Assembly: GCF_013705725.1 (NCBI RefSeq)
Contig: NZ_CP055481.1
Span: forward strand, 1,860,001 to 1,924,000
Length of the DNA: 64,000 bases
Source of the DNA: Klebsiella sp. RHBSTW-00484
Lineage (GTDB): Bacteria > Pseudomonadota > Gammaproteobacteria > Enterobacterales > Enterobacteriaceae
Direction of reading: 5' to 3'
This document shows, piece after piece, positions 10,771 through 20,068 of the stretch. The translations under genes were made by a program, and so were the position numbers. Position 1 is the first letter of the stretch. Every line of letters begins with the position of its first letter. The notes under the pieces were generated by a model. It did no database searches, had not been told where the DNA came from, and worked only from the letters and a program-made list of their open reading frames with translations.

Positions 10771-11216
10771 TGAACCGTCCTGGGAATCCTAAGACTATAC
10801 TGGAATTCAGAAGGCGAATCGAAAATGTGATTAAAACGTCCCCGAATTGCGTGAACGTGTCGTCAGAATGCAACAGGAGTATCGAGATGTGTATCCCATC
10901 AATGCCATTGCCCCAATGATTTGACTGTCACTTATCGCAGCGACAACAACAAACTCAAGCTCAGTAAACGTCAGTGCTCAAAAAACTGGAGCCACAGTAA
11001 CAATATCCTGAGCCAAGCTGCTGTGTATTTTGCCCGGACAGCCTCCGCTGCTTCAGGAAATCTAAGTGGCGAACATGGTGACAGGGCGGTTGTCACAGAA
11101 ACTGCCCGTCGATATATTGCAGGCCCCAGTAACAGCAGTGCTGCTCGGAACGACTCAGCAACAGAGACAAACGTGACGTTCGTCTGAAGCAGGAAATATA
11201 GCGCGCTTCTGATGAG
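10771..11216 (+). mobile_element. IS3-family remnant, IS629/IS3411-like (left end, orfA, start of orfB)
   Basis: The sequence starts with TGAACCGTCCTGGGAATCCT, close to the terminal inverted repeat of IS629/IS3411. A decayed orfA follows: PELRERVVRMQQEY and IAPMI around 10841-10920, then NNILSQAAVYFAR around 11001-11035, which matches the IS629 segment SNDILRQASAYFAK. After that come fragments of orfB (DKRDVRLKQEI near 11180). The frame is broken many times and cannot encode a transposase. The copy is cut at 11217 by the left end of another IS, so the two are nested. I recognise nothing in the 90 bases before it. Confidence 0.7.
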
Positions 11217-11580
11217 TGATCCTACCCGCCAATGGTGGACACGGGACTAAGTGAGTAAACTCTCAGTCAGAGGTGACTCACATGACTAAAACAACATTAA
11301 CCATCAATAAGCCCCGTAAGCAACACACGACTGAGTTCCGTAAGTAAGCCCTTAAAGTCGCTGAAAGCATCAGCATTACCGTCGCTACCCGTGAACTCGG
11401 CTGTATTAATCGCAACTTTATGTCAGGCGGATCAAACCGTGTGGTTGGTCAATTTCTTCACGTATGACGGCACAGTTTATCTGTGCAAAAAGTTTTTTCC
11501 ACTCACACAAGGTGGCGTACATTCACCGTAAACGCTTTATCCGCCGGGAAATGATATGAATGACGGTGTTAAATTCTATC
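11217..11580 (+). mobile_element. Second IS3-family remnant (left end, orfA start, orfB tail)
   Basis: It begins TGATCCTACCCGCCAATGGT, an IS3-group terminal repeat, followed by a leader and an orfA starting at 11282 (MTKTTLTINKPRKQHTTEFR) that stops after 21 codons. Further orfA traces (ALKVAESISITVATRELG) follow in frame. At about 11492-11575 the conserved end of an IS3-group orfB is visible (FFHSHKVAYIHRKRFIRREM), so the middle of the element is deleted. It is inserted into the IS629-like remnant. Confidence 0.68.
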
Positions 11581-11734
11581 GCGCCGCTTTAGCTATTGTA
11601 GATTACTGCTAAATATCCCTTCAGGAAGTACAGAGGCTGACAACCGCGTGGCTGTTGCTGGGTCTGGAAACTATCGTGAATGGTGCAGTTAGGCGTGTAT
11701 CAAGAGCGTGATAGCATTTTAGTATCATGTTTTA

Positions 11735-11870
11735 TTTCTCAAGATGATGAATATGTTCTTCCATATAACGAATACGCAACTGATTTGGTGTCATAGGGGC
11801 ATGATTATCTAACACATGTATGCCCTAAGAGTGGAGTCAACGACGTGTAGGCTTCACTGGCTATACGGCA
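11735..11870 (-). mobile_element. Possible third IS3-family orfA fragment
   Basis: On the minus strand, at about 11825 to 11735, the translation HVLDNHAPMTPNQLRIRY followed by MEEHIHHLEK resembles the middle of IS3-family OrfA proteins, which carry MTPEQLRIRELEKRI-type coiled-coil segments. It ends in a stop at once. The fragment is short and no terminal repeat is seen, so the call is tentative. Confidence 0.4.
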
Positions 11871-11879
11871 TAAGTATGA

Positions 11880-12723
11880 GTATCAATAGTGAGTAGTCAT
11901 TACGTAAATCAGAATGTAGTTATAGTATGAACAACAAAAACCAGAAAAAGAAAGAAGTGAATCTTAATCAAGGGACGAGAATTAAATTTATTACACACAA
12001 TTAAAAACAGCAAAGAGGTATTGTTTAGCTTTGTAATTTATCCGGTCAAGATACACTAAAGTTATCAGTGCGGGCATTATATATATTTACTGTCTCTATA
12101 TATATGGGGGGGGGGTATTCAATGTCGGAATGATTATGATTTGCAGGCTGAATAAAATTAAAAATTCATATCTTAATTTAAGTTTGTACATGACCATAAA
12201 CAATATTCTATTTCAATAATTCAATGTTTAACTTATTAAGATAAAATTGATTTTATTACAATATAACTCATTGAAAACAATGTCTTTTTTATTATTGTCT
12301 GGTTTGGTGGTTTACAAGTGATGGCTGAGTGAACATTCCAAGTGTCAAGAGAGAATACGTATATTTTTACATTTGTTTCTTAAATGGTTTTTATTTTAAT
12401 AATTTTCAAATATGCATTCTTTATGTGTAATTAATTTTTGATATATAACCAATTTATGATTATGTATGTGAATTTGAAAATTGAATAATGAATAAATATG
12501 AAATGACTAATGATAACTCTTGAATCATTAGAGTTAGGAATTATATTGGTATTATTTTGATTTGTCATTTCATCTATTTGTTTTTGGAATATAAATGAAA
12601 TCCTAATTGGTTTGCATTAGGCTGCTATTTTAAAATTTGCCCCATATAATGTTTTTGCTCGATGAACCCAAGGAACTGGGAACTGATAGCCTGCTTATAC
12701 GGTATAGCAATTCATACATATAG
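11880..12723. other. AT-rich gene-free stretch upstream of the Tad locus
   Basis: No convincing coding frame is present. The stretch is very AT-rich, holds a run of ten G at 12106-12115 and a pair of overlapping inverted repeats at 12507-12536. It probably contains the flp promoter and may be bound by H-NS-like proteins, but no promoter could be assigned with confidence. Confidence 0.5.
12507..12536. promoter_or_regulatory. Overlapping inverted repeats, candidate operator for the Tad locus
   Basis: CTAATGAT (12507-12514) and ATCATTAG (12524-12531) form a perfect 8-base inverted repeat. TAACTC (12514-12519) and GAGTTA (12531-12536) form a second one that interlocks with it. The site lies about 220 bases before flp. 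It could bind a dimeric regulator or form alternative hairpins; no regulator gene is present in the island. Confidence 0.35.
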
Positions 12724-12759
12724 ATGATTTTTATAAACGATAAATTAAAGGGCTTGGTA

Positions 12760-13002
12760 ATGAACGATTTAATTCTTAAAACTTATGCTGCTGGTACCTC
12801 TGGACTGGGAAATATTCGTCACTTCTTTAAAGACGATGAGCGTGGCGTGACAGCTGTTGAATATGCGATTGTTCTTGCTGGTGTTGCAGCAGTTGTTGCG
12901 GTTATCTTTGGTCAGGATGGTACAGTACAGACAATGCTGGAAGGCATCTTCTCTAGCGTCGAAAGCAAAGTCAACGCTTCAATGACTTCTACGACTCCAT
13001 AA
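12760..13002 (+). CDS. flp: Flp-type major prepilin
   Basis: An 80-residue type IVb prepilin. It has a short leader ending in a glycine, then the processing and Flp motif (DERG/VTAVEYAIVLAGVAAVVAV) with the conserved glutamate and tyrosine, a single hydrophobic helix, and a short polar tail. TadV would cut after the glycine and the helices would pack into the Flp/Tad pilus. The ATG at 12760 is chosen because AAAGGG lies 7 bases before it; an in-frame ATG at 12724 would add 12 residues with no ribosome site. A hairpin follows directly. It is the first gene of the Tad locus, as is usual. Confidence 0.94.
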   Translation: MNDLILKTYAAGTSGLGNIRHFFKDDERGVTAVEYAIVLAGVAAVVAVIFGQDGTVQTMLEGIFSSVESKVNASMTSTTP

Positions 13003-13013
13003 TAATGATATAT

Positions 13014-13040
13014 ATGGCCAGCATATTACTGGCCATTTTG
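13014..13040 (+). terminator. Terminator or attenuator after flp
   Basis: ATGGCCAG (13014-13021) pairs with CTGGCCAT (13029-13036) around a 7-base loop, then TTTT. It probably limits read-through so that the pilin is made in excess over the machinery. The following 330 bases (13041-13370) hold no gene and may carry a second promoter. Confidence 0.65.
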
Positions 13041-13370
13041 TAAGCGTTAACTATATAATTAAAATGCCATTAGCCATAAATATAACAGTGGGTATTCCTG
13101 CTCATTGTTATATCTATGGCCACGGTAGACTAGTCATGTATTAAAATTGTCATATTCCGGACTTTGTATTGTTCGTGCGGTAGCTATGCCAAAAAATATA
13201 GTAACTATCTAACTTATTAATTAATCAGTATATTGATGTACTTTAAGTAATCGCCTTTCTGAGCTTATCACTTGATAAGTAGTATAAGGGAAGTATAGAT
13301 TAAAGGTTTAAACGGACGAATCCTTTTAGCAAGGCGTAATTTTACATATATGTAAACTCTGAGGGTCTCA

Positions 13371-14282
13371 ATGAATAAGAAATATTCACAGATAATCAAC
13401 ATCGCGATGGTGGTTATTGGCATTATTGGTATGGCACTGTATTTTATTTCTGATAGAAAGCCAGCAACAACACTACCTGATGTGCAAGTTCAGCAAGAAA
13501 AAGAGCCTGCTATACCAATGGAAACTATCACCGTTGCTGTTGCTAATAGCGACTTGGTGAAAGGAACAAAGTTAGCTGCAAGTGATTTCAAATTAAAAAC
13601 GCTAGCGATTAAAGAAGGTAGCCATGACCGAGAAATACTTGCAGTAAAAAATGTTGAAAACTGGATGATAAAGAGCGATATTGCATCTGGTTCCTATATA
13701 CCAGTTTCTGCATTGGCTGAGCCTGGATCCGAAGAGTATATAATCATGTCAGCAAAACCTGGCAGCATTGTATATGGATTTTCTATTAAAAATTCCGATA
13801 GTTATCTTTTTGCTAATACCAGACCAGGCGAGGGGATTGACATTTATTTATCATATCATTTACGCCATAACATTAAAGATAATGGTAGCGTATCAGTTAC
13901 ACCCACGACGGAAACTAGCGACGCTATTAATAGTAAGCATTTCAAACTTATAATGAAAAATAAAAAAGTGCTGGCTATAAATAAGTTCGAAAGCCAGGTT
14001 GTAAATTCTGTGGCAGAAGATAATCCATTAAAAAAAGAGGGTTATATTCTAGTCGAACTGACACCTGATGAAGTGAAAACCCTGAAAGGCCTTGATGGAG
14101 CCAAGCTATATATTTTCCCTGGTCAATCAGAAACCAGAGCGTTAGGTGCGCAGCACTCTGCACTAGTTGGTGATGAAGGGCAATGGCCGATTGATAATAG
14201 AGATATTTTGTCTATCGGAAATAATTCTCAAAGCAATGATACAGTTGAAGAGAAGATTAAAGAATATCGTGGCGAAAAGTAG
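13371..14282 (+). CDS. cpaB: Tad pilus assembly protein RcpC/CpaB
   Basis: A 303-residue protein with an N-terminal membrane helix (INIAMVVIGIIGMALYFI) and a SAF domain at about residues 50-115 (ITVAVANSDLVKGTKLAASD), followed by the RcpC/CpaB domain (SVKPGSIVYG-like segment, GEGIDIYL). CpaB proteins sit in the periplasm and stabilise the secretin of the Tad machine. The SAF fold is thought to bind sugars or peptidoglycan. A GAGGG ribosome site precedes the ATG. It is AT-rich like the rest of the island. Confidence 0.88.
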   Translation: MNKKYSQIINIAMVVIGIIGMALYFISDRKPATTLPDVQVQQEKEPAIPMETITVAVANSDLVKGTKLAASDFKLKTLAIKEGSHDREILAVKNVENWMIKSDIASGSYIPVSALAEPGSEEYIIMSAKPGSIVYGFSIKNSDSYLFANTRPGEGIDIYLSYHLRHNIKDNGSVSVTPTTETSDAINSKHFKLIMKNKKVLAINKFESQVVNSVAEDNPLKKEGYILVELTPDEVKTLKGLDGAKLYIFPGQSETRALGAQHSALVGDEGQWPIDNRDILSIGNNSQSNDTVEEKIKEYRGEK

Positions 14283-14359
14283 TGGCAAAATTTAAACGAT
14301 ATTTAACAAATTATAAAAATTAATCCCGAAAGAAAATAAAAGGATAGAGGAACAGATAT

Positions 14360-15778
14360 ATGCTGAGGATGGTTAAAGCATTAAGTATATTCATCATGTT
14401 GCAATGTAGTATTTCTGTAGCATTTGGGGCTGAATTGTCAATGAAGGAAGGGCAGTCAACAAATGTAACCTCGGGCGAAAAAATTGATACGGTATTCATC
14501 TCAAACCCTGCCGTTGCAGATTATAAAGTTATTGGTAATAAAAAAGTTGTATTGTTTGCAAAAAGTTATGGAGTTGCTGAAATTACACTCTATGGTGCAA
14601 ATTCAAAAGTCTTAAAAAAAGTGAATGTTTCGGTAGATGGCGTTGGCAGTTTGCTGGCGGATACAGTGAATAAGCAATTCCCTGGTACGCGAATTAATAT
14701 TGAACGCTATATGAATGGCACGAAGTTGGCCTATATAATCAAAGGTGAGGTTGCTACAGAGGAACTGCGCGATCAAATCTACCAAACAGTAGGAAGCCTT
14801 GTTGGAGAAGCACTAAAAGAAGATGAAGTTTTGTTCAAGGACAAAGCAGACAATGGTGCTGGTGATGTGAAGGTTCATCATTTAACAAAAAATAAGTGGA
14901 TCAATGTCATTGATCGTATGACAGTACAATCTTCCGCACAGCAGGTCAATGTTAAGTTGACCGTTGTTGAAGTGACAAAGAAATTTACCGATGCGTTAGG
15001 TATTGAATGGAGCAGTTTAACGTTAGATAGCATAATAAACGGTGGCAGCGCAACGAATACTGCGGGTGTGTTTAGCCTGATCGGTTTTAAAGGTGGATTT
15101 GATGCGGCTAATATCAGTACATTGATTAATGCAGTAAAAAATGACAGCATTGCTCGTGTTCTTGCTCAACCTAACTTAACGGTGTTATCAGGGGAAGTGG
15201 CTACCTTCTTGGTTGGTGGCGAAATTCCGATTGTCATTGATAGTGGTGGCAGCAGTTCATCATCTGTTCAGTATAAAGAATATGGTATCCGTCTTAATAT
15301 TGGCGCTAAGGTGAACAGAAGTGATAAAATACGACTTTATATTGCAAATGAATTGAGCAATGTAACAGGCAGTTATACTTATAACTCATATTCAATCCCG
15401 ACTATTAATACAAGAAGAACGCAATCAACGATCGAGCTTGCAGATGGTGATAGCTTTGTCATTGGTGGCTTGCTGAGCGAATCCGATCGTGAGAGTTTAT
15501 CAAAAGTTCCATTTGTCGGTGATATTCCTATTCTTGGTGCACTTGCCCGTAGCTCGCAAACGGAAAGAGAGAAAAGTGAGTTGGTGGTTTTCGCAACGGT
15601 GAAACTGGTTAAGCCTGTATCCGCGAATAATAGCCATCAGCTTCCTGTTCCGCAATTTCATAAAACATCCGTTGATAAGCTATTTTTTAACGTTGGGGTA
15701 GCCGAGGAGCACAAAGAACGAATGACTTCTGACGATAATGGCAAGCAGTTTCTGTCGCGTGGCGGATTTATTCGTTAA
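14360..15778 (+). CDS. cpaC: Tad outer membrane secretin RcpA/CpaC
   Basis: A 472-residue secretin. A signal peptide (ending SVAFGA) is followed by the pilus/BON-like N-terminal domain (MKEGQSTNVTSGEKIDTVFI, about residues 25-95), a second ring domain, and the C-terminal secretin domain at about 240-420. The latter carries VLAQPNLTVLSGEVATFLVG, EYGIRLNI and VPFVGDIPILGALARSS. It would form the outer-membrane pore for the Flp pilus. AGAGGAA precedes the ATG. No pilotin (RcpB/CpaD) gene was found nearby. Confidence 0.93.
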   Translation: MLRMVKALSIFIMLQCSISVAFGAELSMKEGQSTNVTSGEKIDTVFISNPAVADYKVIGNKKVVLFAKSYGVAEITLYGANSKVLKKVNVSVDGVGSLLADTVNKQFPGTRINIERYMNGTKLAYIIKGEVATEELRDQIYQTVGSLVGEALKEDEVLFKDKADNGAGDVKVHHLTKNKWINVIDRMTVQSSAQQVNVKLTVVEVTKKFTDALGIEWSSLTLDSIINGGSATNTAGVFSLIGFKGGFDAANISTLINAVKNDSIARVLAQPNLTVLSGEVATFLVGGEIPIVIDSGGSSSSSVQYKEYGIRLNIGAKVNRSDKIRLYIANELSNVTGSYTYNSYSIPTINTRRTQSTIELADGDSFVIGGLLSESDRESLSKVPFVGDIPILGALARSSQTEREKSELVVFATVKLVKPVSANNSHQLPVPQFHKTSVDKLFFNVGVAEEHKERMTSDDNGKQFLSRGGFIR

Positions 15779-15794
15779 AGCTGAGGGATTAGAT

Positions 15795-16931
15795 ATGATG
15801 GATTTGACTACAATTAATAAAGGTTCCTCTGGTAGCAAAGGTGCGGAGTCGCATTTAGGAAAAATAGCTATAATATCTGCTCGCCAGCATGTTATATCAG
15901 GTATCACTACTCAGCTGAGAATGAATGGAAACTATGATTTTATTATAATAAAGTCTTCTTTCGCGGATGAATTTGAGGACAAAGAATTATCATCAAGTGA
16001 ATACGCAATTATAGATATTGAAAGTTTTCGTGATGTGTCTGAGATTGAGAGAAAAATAAAATTCCTTATACCTATAACAGTCAAAAAGATTTTTATTGGG
16101 GATATTGACTCAATTAGCTTTCATGATGAAATGAAGCGTATTGGCGTCAGCTATTTGCATCTCGACTCACAATTAATGCAACTAGGTCTCACACTAAAAA
16201 ACACAGAAACTAATACTGAAGAAATTAGTCATACACAGAAAATCAGTATAATAGGTTGCAAAGGTGGAAGTGGTGCGTCGCTTGTTGCATGGTGGCTTTT
16301 TCAGTCAATTGGAAAACTAAGTCATTTACCTATTTTATTAGTTCAAGGACATACAGGTAGTGCTGATTTAGATTTAATTTCAGATATCACAATACAGAGA
16401 GATGGTGTCATTACACCGTTAAATGCTCATCAGGCATTAAAAATAGCAACTGAGGAAGAACAGTGGTTATTTGATGATCCTAACTTCAAAAACTACAATA
16501 TGGTGATATTTGATTATAATGTTACGACACAAGTTAGAGATAAGTTAGCAGTTATTGTACCTGGAAGTGATTTTATATTTGTTGTTGTAACAAGAGAACT
16601 ATCTTCGGTAAGAAACGCAAGGTTGATTTTAGATGAATTGCAGCGAAATTCGCCTACAGGCGGTCATGATGCACATAATGTATCGGAAAATATCATCATA
16701 TTAAATGATAAAACACCTGCAAAATCTGATGAGCTATCAAATGAAGATATTGAAAACTATCTTGCTCGCAAAATCGATATTTTTTCTCCTTTCCAAAAGG
16801 ATGTGAAGAAATTTGATTCAAAAATGCAATTATATAATTTTGCAGCGCAGATGCTTGGTAAAAATTTAATTGTTAACGGTGCTAAGCAAAAGAAAGGTTT
16901 TAGTTTGGGTGGTTTATTTAAAAAGAAATAA
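15795..16931 (+). CDS. tadZ: Pilus localisation ATPase TadZ/CpaE
   Basis: A 378-residue protein with an atypical receiver-like N-terminal half (KIAIISARQHVISGITTQLR) and a C-terminal ParA/MinD-type ATPase half. The P-loop reads GCKGGSGASLVAWW, a deviant Walker A without the usual K-T/S ending, as is common in this family. TadZ proteins place the Tad machine at a cell pole. The ATG at 15795 is preferred to a start inside cpaC at 15738 because GAGGG lies 7 bases before it. It ends in a basic tail (KKKGFSLGGLFKKK). Confidence 0.85.
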   Translation: MMDLTTINKGSSGSKGAESHLGKIAIISARQHVISGITTQLRMNGNYDFIIIKSSFADEFEDKELSSSEYAIIDIESFRDVSEIERKIKFLIPITVKKIFIGDIDSISFHDEMKRIGVSYLHLDSQLMQLGLTLKNTETNTEEISHTQKISIIGCKGGSGASLVAWWLFQSIGKLSHLPILLVQGHTGSADLDLISDITIQRDGVITPLNAHQALKIATEEEQWLFDDPNFKNYNMVIFDYNVTTQVRDKLAVIVPGSDFIFVVVTRELSSVRNARLILDELQRNSPTGGHDAHNVSENIIILNDKTPAKSDELSNEDIENYLARKIDIFSPFQKDVKKFDSKMQLYNFAAQMLGKNLIVNGAKQKKGFSLGGLFKKK

Positions 16932-17008
16932 TCTGATAAAACTATTAATGAACTATAATTGAGCTACCAAAACCCAGAGAGTAATCTCGGGGTTTTCATG
17001 GATGATAT

Positions 17009-18298
17009 ATGAATAAATCTCCCTCATTTGTTTACTTCAGACAAGAGGTACTCAAAAGCATTGATCTTGAGCAAATTGATAGCGTTAAAGGTAATCGAAC
17101 AGATTTATTTAATGAAGTTAGCATGGTTGTCAGGACCGTAATTAATAATAATCGTACTGATAACTATCTTACCGCCCCAGAACGGCAGGAACTTTGCGAA
17201 TTGGTGGTTGACGAAATCACTGGCTACGGACCATTACGTGAACTGATGGAGGATGATTCTATTAGTGATATTTTAGTCAATGGCCCGAACCATATTTTTG
17301 TCGAACGCAAAGGTAAACTTACACTATCAGACAAAAAATTCATTAATAATGAGCAATTGACAGATATTGCACGTCGCCTCGTTGGGAAAGTAGGACGACG
17401 AATCGATGACGCGCAACCACTTGTTGATGCTCGTATGCCTGACGGTAGTCGCTTGAACGTAGTTATATCGCCGATAGCCATTGATGGGACTTCGATGTCA
17501 ATACGTAAGTTTGGCAAGGGAAATATTACTCTTGGTGAACTAATTAGGTTCGGCAGTATTAATGAGATGATGGCGAATTTTCTCGTTATCGCCAGCCGCT
17601 GTCGTCTTAATATCATTGTTTCAGGAGGTACCGGCTCAGGTAAAACTACCTTACTAAACGCGATGTCGCAGTATATTGATGATAGTGAGCGTGTATTGAC
17701 TCTCGAAGATGCTGCCGAACTAAGGCTACAACAAACTCATGTTCTGAGATTAGAAACACGGCTCGCGGGGTCGGAAAATCAAGGGCAGATAAACATGCGT
17801 AACCTTGTGATTAACTCCCTACGTATGCGCCCTGACCGGATAATTATTGGTGAGTGTCGTGGTGCAGAGGCATTTGAAATGCTACAGGCAATGAATACCG
17901 GCCATGATGGTTCGATGTCAACATTGCATGCAAATAATCCTCGTGATGCGCTGGCTCGCTTAGAGAGTATGGTTATGATGGCTAACGCTGCATTACCTCT
18001 TGTAGCTATTCGCCGAAATATCTCAACTGCAGTGAATATTATTGTGCAAGCTTCGCGTTTACCGGATGGTTCAAGAAAAGTAACAAATATTACAGAAGTA
18101 ATGGGGATGGAAGGGGAAAATATTATTCTTCAGGATATCTTTGCTTATACCGCGAATCCTGAAAGAGATAGTAACGGAATGATTACAGGGGCCTTTACAT
18201 GCAATGGACTATTACAGCGTTCAGCAGTATATCGTCAAGCCCTGGTTCATGGATTCCTTGACCCTCTCAAACAATTATTTGGTAATAAGGTATCATGA
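17009..18298 (+). CDS. tadA: Tad secretion ATPase TadA/CpaF
   Basis: A 429-residue hexameric VirB11-type ATPase that powers Flp pilus extension and retraction. Walker A is GGTGSGKTT (K212), the Asp box is LTLEDAAELRLQQ, Walker B is RIIIGECRG (E282), and the His box is NTGHDGSMSTLHANNP. The N-terminal domain ends in the ARMPDGSRLNVV segment typical of CpaF. It is the most conserved protein of the locus. The stop overlaps the tadB ATG (ATGA). Confidence 0.95.
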   Translation: MNKSPSFVYFRQEVLKSIDLEQIDSVKGNRTDLFNEVSMVVRTVINNNRTDNYLTAPERQELCELVVDEITGYGPLRELMEDDSISDILVNGPNHIFVERKGKLTLSDKKFINNEQLTDIARRLVGKVGRRIDDAQPLVDARMPDGSRLNVVISPIAIDGTSMSIRKFGKGNITLGELIRFGSINEMMANFLVIASRCRLNIIVSGGTGSGKTTLLNAMSQYIDDSERVLTLEDAAELRLQQTHVLRLETRLAGSENQGQINMRNLVINSLRMRPDRIIIGECRGAEAFEMLQAMNTGHDGSMSTLHANNPRDALARLESMVMMANAALPLVAIRRNISTAVNIIVQASRLPDGSRKVTNITEVMGMEGENIILQDIFAYTANPERDSNGMITGAFTCNGLLQRSAVYRQALVHGFLDPLKQLFGNKVS

Positions 18299-19209
18299 TA
18301 ATGATTGTCATTTTTTCAATAATATTGCTATTAGGAGCAATACAGCTTTATTTTTCTATAAAATCAACAAGGCAAATTAAAGATAAAATATTATCTACTA
18401 ATATTATTGCGACTCAAAGGCGTCAGAGTAAAAGGGCTGTCATCGATAATATTATTAGTTTGTTTAAAGATAAATTAATAAAAATCCGTATAAATCTCAT
18501 TGGTAAAAATGGCGAGCTTATTATTAAGAATACAGCCATTCTAATCGCATCAGTAATTGCAACAATATTTATAAATTTTGAATATCTTAAGTTTAATAGC
18601 ATAATAGTGACTTCTTTGACGATTATAGTATTGACTTATATACTTTATGTTAACCAGACCAACAAGAATCGAAGAGAGTTCGAGAGAGATTTTGCTGAAG
18701 CACTTAATATCATCAACAGCGCTACCCGTGTTGGTCGCCCAATTATGCAGGGTTTCGAAGAGTGTGTGCGTGCAATTGATACTGATTTTGGTCGTGAGTT
18801 TAAACGCATTTTAATGCGCCTTGATATAGGTGATGAACCTGAACGCGTATTTATAGATTCCTATAAGCGTTATCCCTATAGCGAATACTTTTCATTTATA
18901 ATTACTATTCTTATAAACATGAAAGGTGGAGGGCAAGTTAGTGAAGTAATGACCAGGCTTACAATGTTGATATCGGCGAGTAAGACTTTGGAAAGAAAGA
19001 AAGTCGCTATGACTTCTGAAGCAAGAATGTCGGTTAAAGTTCTTGTTATCATTCCCGTATTTTTCTTCTTTTTTCTTAAATTCGTATCACCAGATAATTT
19101 TGATATTTTAATTGGCACCGAAGCCGGTAAGTATATTCTATATTATGCCATTGGTAGTATTTTAACAGGGTTGTTAGTCGTCTGGTCAATGATGAATAAG
19201 GTTGGTTAA
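18295..19209 (+). CDS. tadB: Inner membrane platform protein TadB
   Basis: A 304-residue protein with N-terminal membrane helices and a T2SSF domain in the second half (FAEALNIINSATRVGRPIMQ, then MKGGGQVSEVMTRLTMLI). Two hydrophobic helices close the C-terminus. With TadC it forms the membrane platform on which TadA acts. Translation is coupled to tadA by an ATGA overlap. Codon use is strongly A/T-ending. Confidence 0.9.
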   Translation: MIMIVIFSIILLLGAIQLYFSIKSTRQIKDKILSTNIIATQRRQSKRAVIDNIISLFKDKLIKIRINLIGKNGELIIKNTAILIASVIATIFINFEYLKFNSIIVTSLTIIVLTYILYVNQTNKNRREFERDFAEALNIINSATRVGRPIMQGFEECVRAIDTDFGREFKRILMRLDIGDEPERVFIDSYKRYPYSEYFSFIITILINMKGGGQVSEVMTRLTMLISASKTLERKKVAMTSEARMSVKVLVIIPVFFFFFLKFVSPDNFDILIGTEAGKYILYYAIGSILTGLLVVWSMMNKVG

Positions 19210-19210
19210 T

Positions 19211-20068
19211 ATGGTGTATTTTATATCATTTGTAATATTTTTATTAGGCGCCAGAGGCATTTTAATGCTTATATACCGGCGGCGGCGGATTAATCAGGTA
19301 GAAAGGCTAATTAACTTTACAGAAAAAAATAACGATAAAACTAAAATTCTTGAATATGGTACTAATTTAATCGAGACTCAGTTAGATAAGACCTTCAAAA
19401 AAAATAGTAAGTTGGTATCAATTACCTCAGCACTGGATAAGAACGTCAAGGCGAAAGCGATTCTTTTTGCTGTATTTACAATCCCAGTTTTGCTCTGTAA
19501 GTTTTTTGGTTGGATCCAGTTAGATCAACAAATGCTACTTATTGTACTTCTTGCTGCACTGTCCATAATTATTATTGTACCTGCAAGAGTACAAGCAGCT
19601 GCTACTCAACGCCGTTATCGCAGAATATCAAATGATATACCTTATGCAATCGATTTACTTGCTGTATGTATACAGTCAGGTATGACAGTTGAGGCTTCAT
19701 TGACGTACATAGCATATAAAATGGAGATGATAAATAAAGATTTATCATCTTTATTAGTGCGTACTGTTATGCGAGCTGACGTCAGTGGCATAAACTCTGC
19801 TCTCGAACAACTATCTGCTGAGGTGAGCAATGACGAGATTCGAATGTTATGTTCAACATTGATGCAAAGTACTAAATTTGGTTCTTCTATTTATTCAGTT
19901 TTAATTGAGCTGTCTAAAGAAATCAGACAGATGTATTTATTAAGTATGGAGGAAAAGGTTGCTGCATTATCTGCAAAAATGACTTTTCCAATGATTGCTT
20001 TTATTTTGTTTCCCCTGATCGCGATCGTTGCTGGTCCGGGCCTGATTAAGATGAGCTCAACATGGTAA
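19211..20068 (+). CDS. tadC: Inner membrane platform protein TadC
   Basis: A 285-residue T2SSF-domain protein (DIPYAIDLLAVCIQSGMTVE, then RMLCSTLMQSTKFGSSI) with four hydrophobic segments. It pairs with TadB in the Tad platform. The ATG at 19211 is preferred to a TTG at 19202 because AAGG lies 9 bases before it. The first base follows one base after the tadB stop, and the end overlaps tadD. Confidence 0.9.
   Translation: MVYFISFVIFLLGARGILMLIYRRRRINQVERLINFTEKNNDKTKILEYGTNLIETQLDKTFKKNSKLVSITSALDKNVKAKAILFAVFTIPVLLCKFFGWIQLDQQMLLIVLLAALSIIIIVPARVQAAATQRRYRRISNDIPYAIDLLAVCIQSGMTVEASLTYIAYKMEMINKDLSSLLVRTVMRADVSGINSALEQLSAEVSNDEIRMLCSTLMQSTKFGSSIYSVLIELSKEIRQMYLLSMEEKVAALSAKMTFPMIAFILFPLIAIVAGPGLIKMSSTW

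Noticed and set aside
10921..11187. Open frame of 88 codons after yfcL
   Set aside because: It runs through the decayed IS629-like orfA and orfB; the translation matches transposase only in part and the start is arbitrary. Treated as IS remnant.
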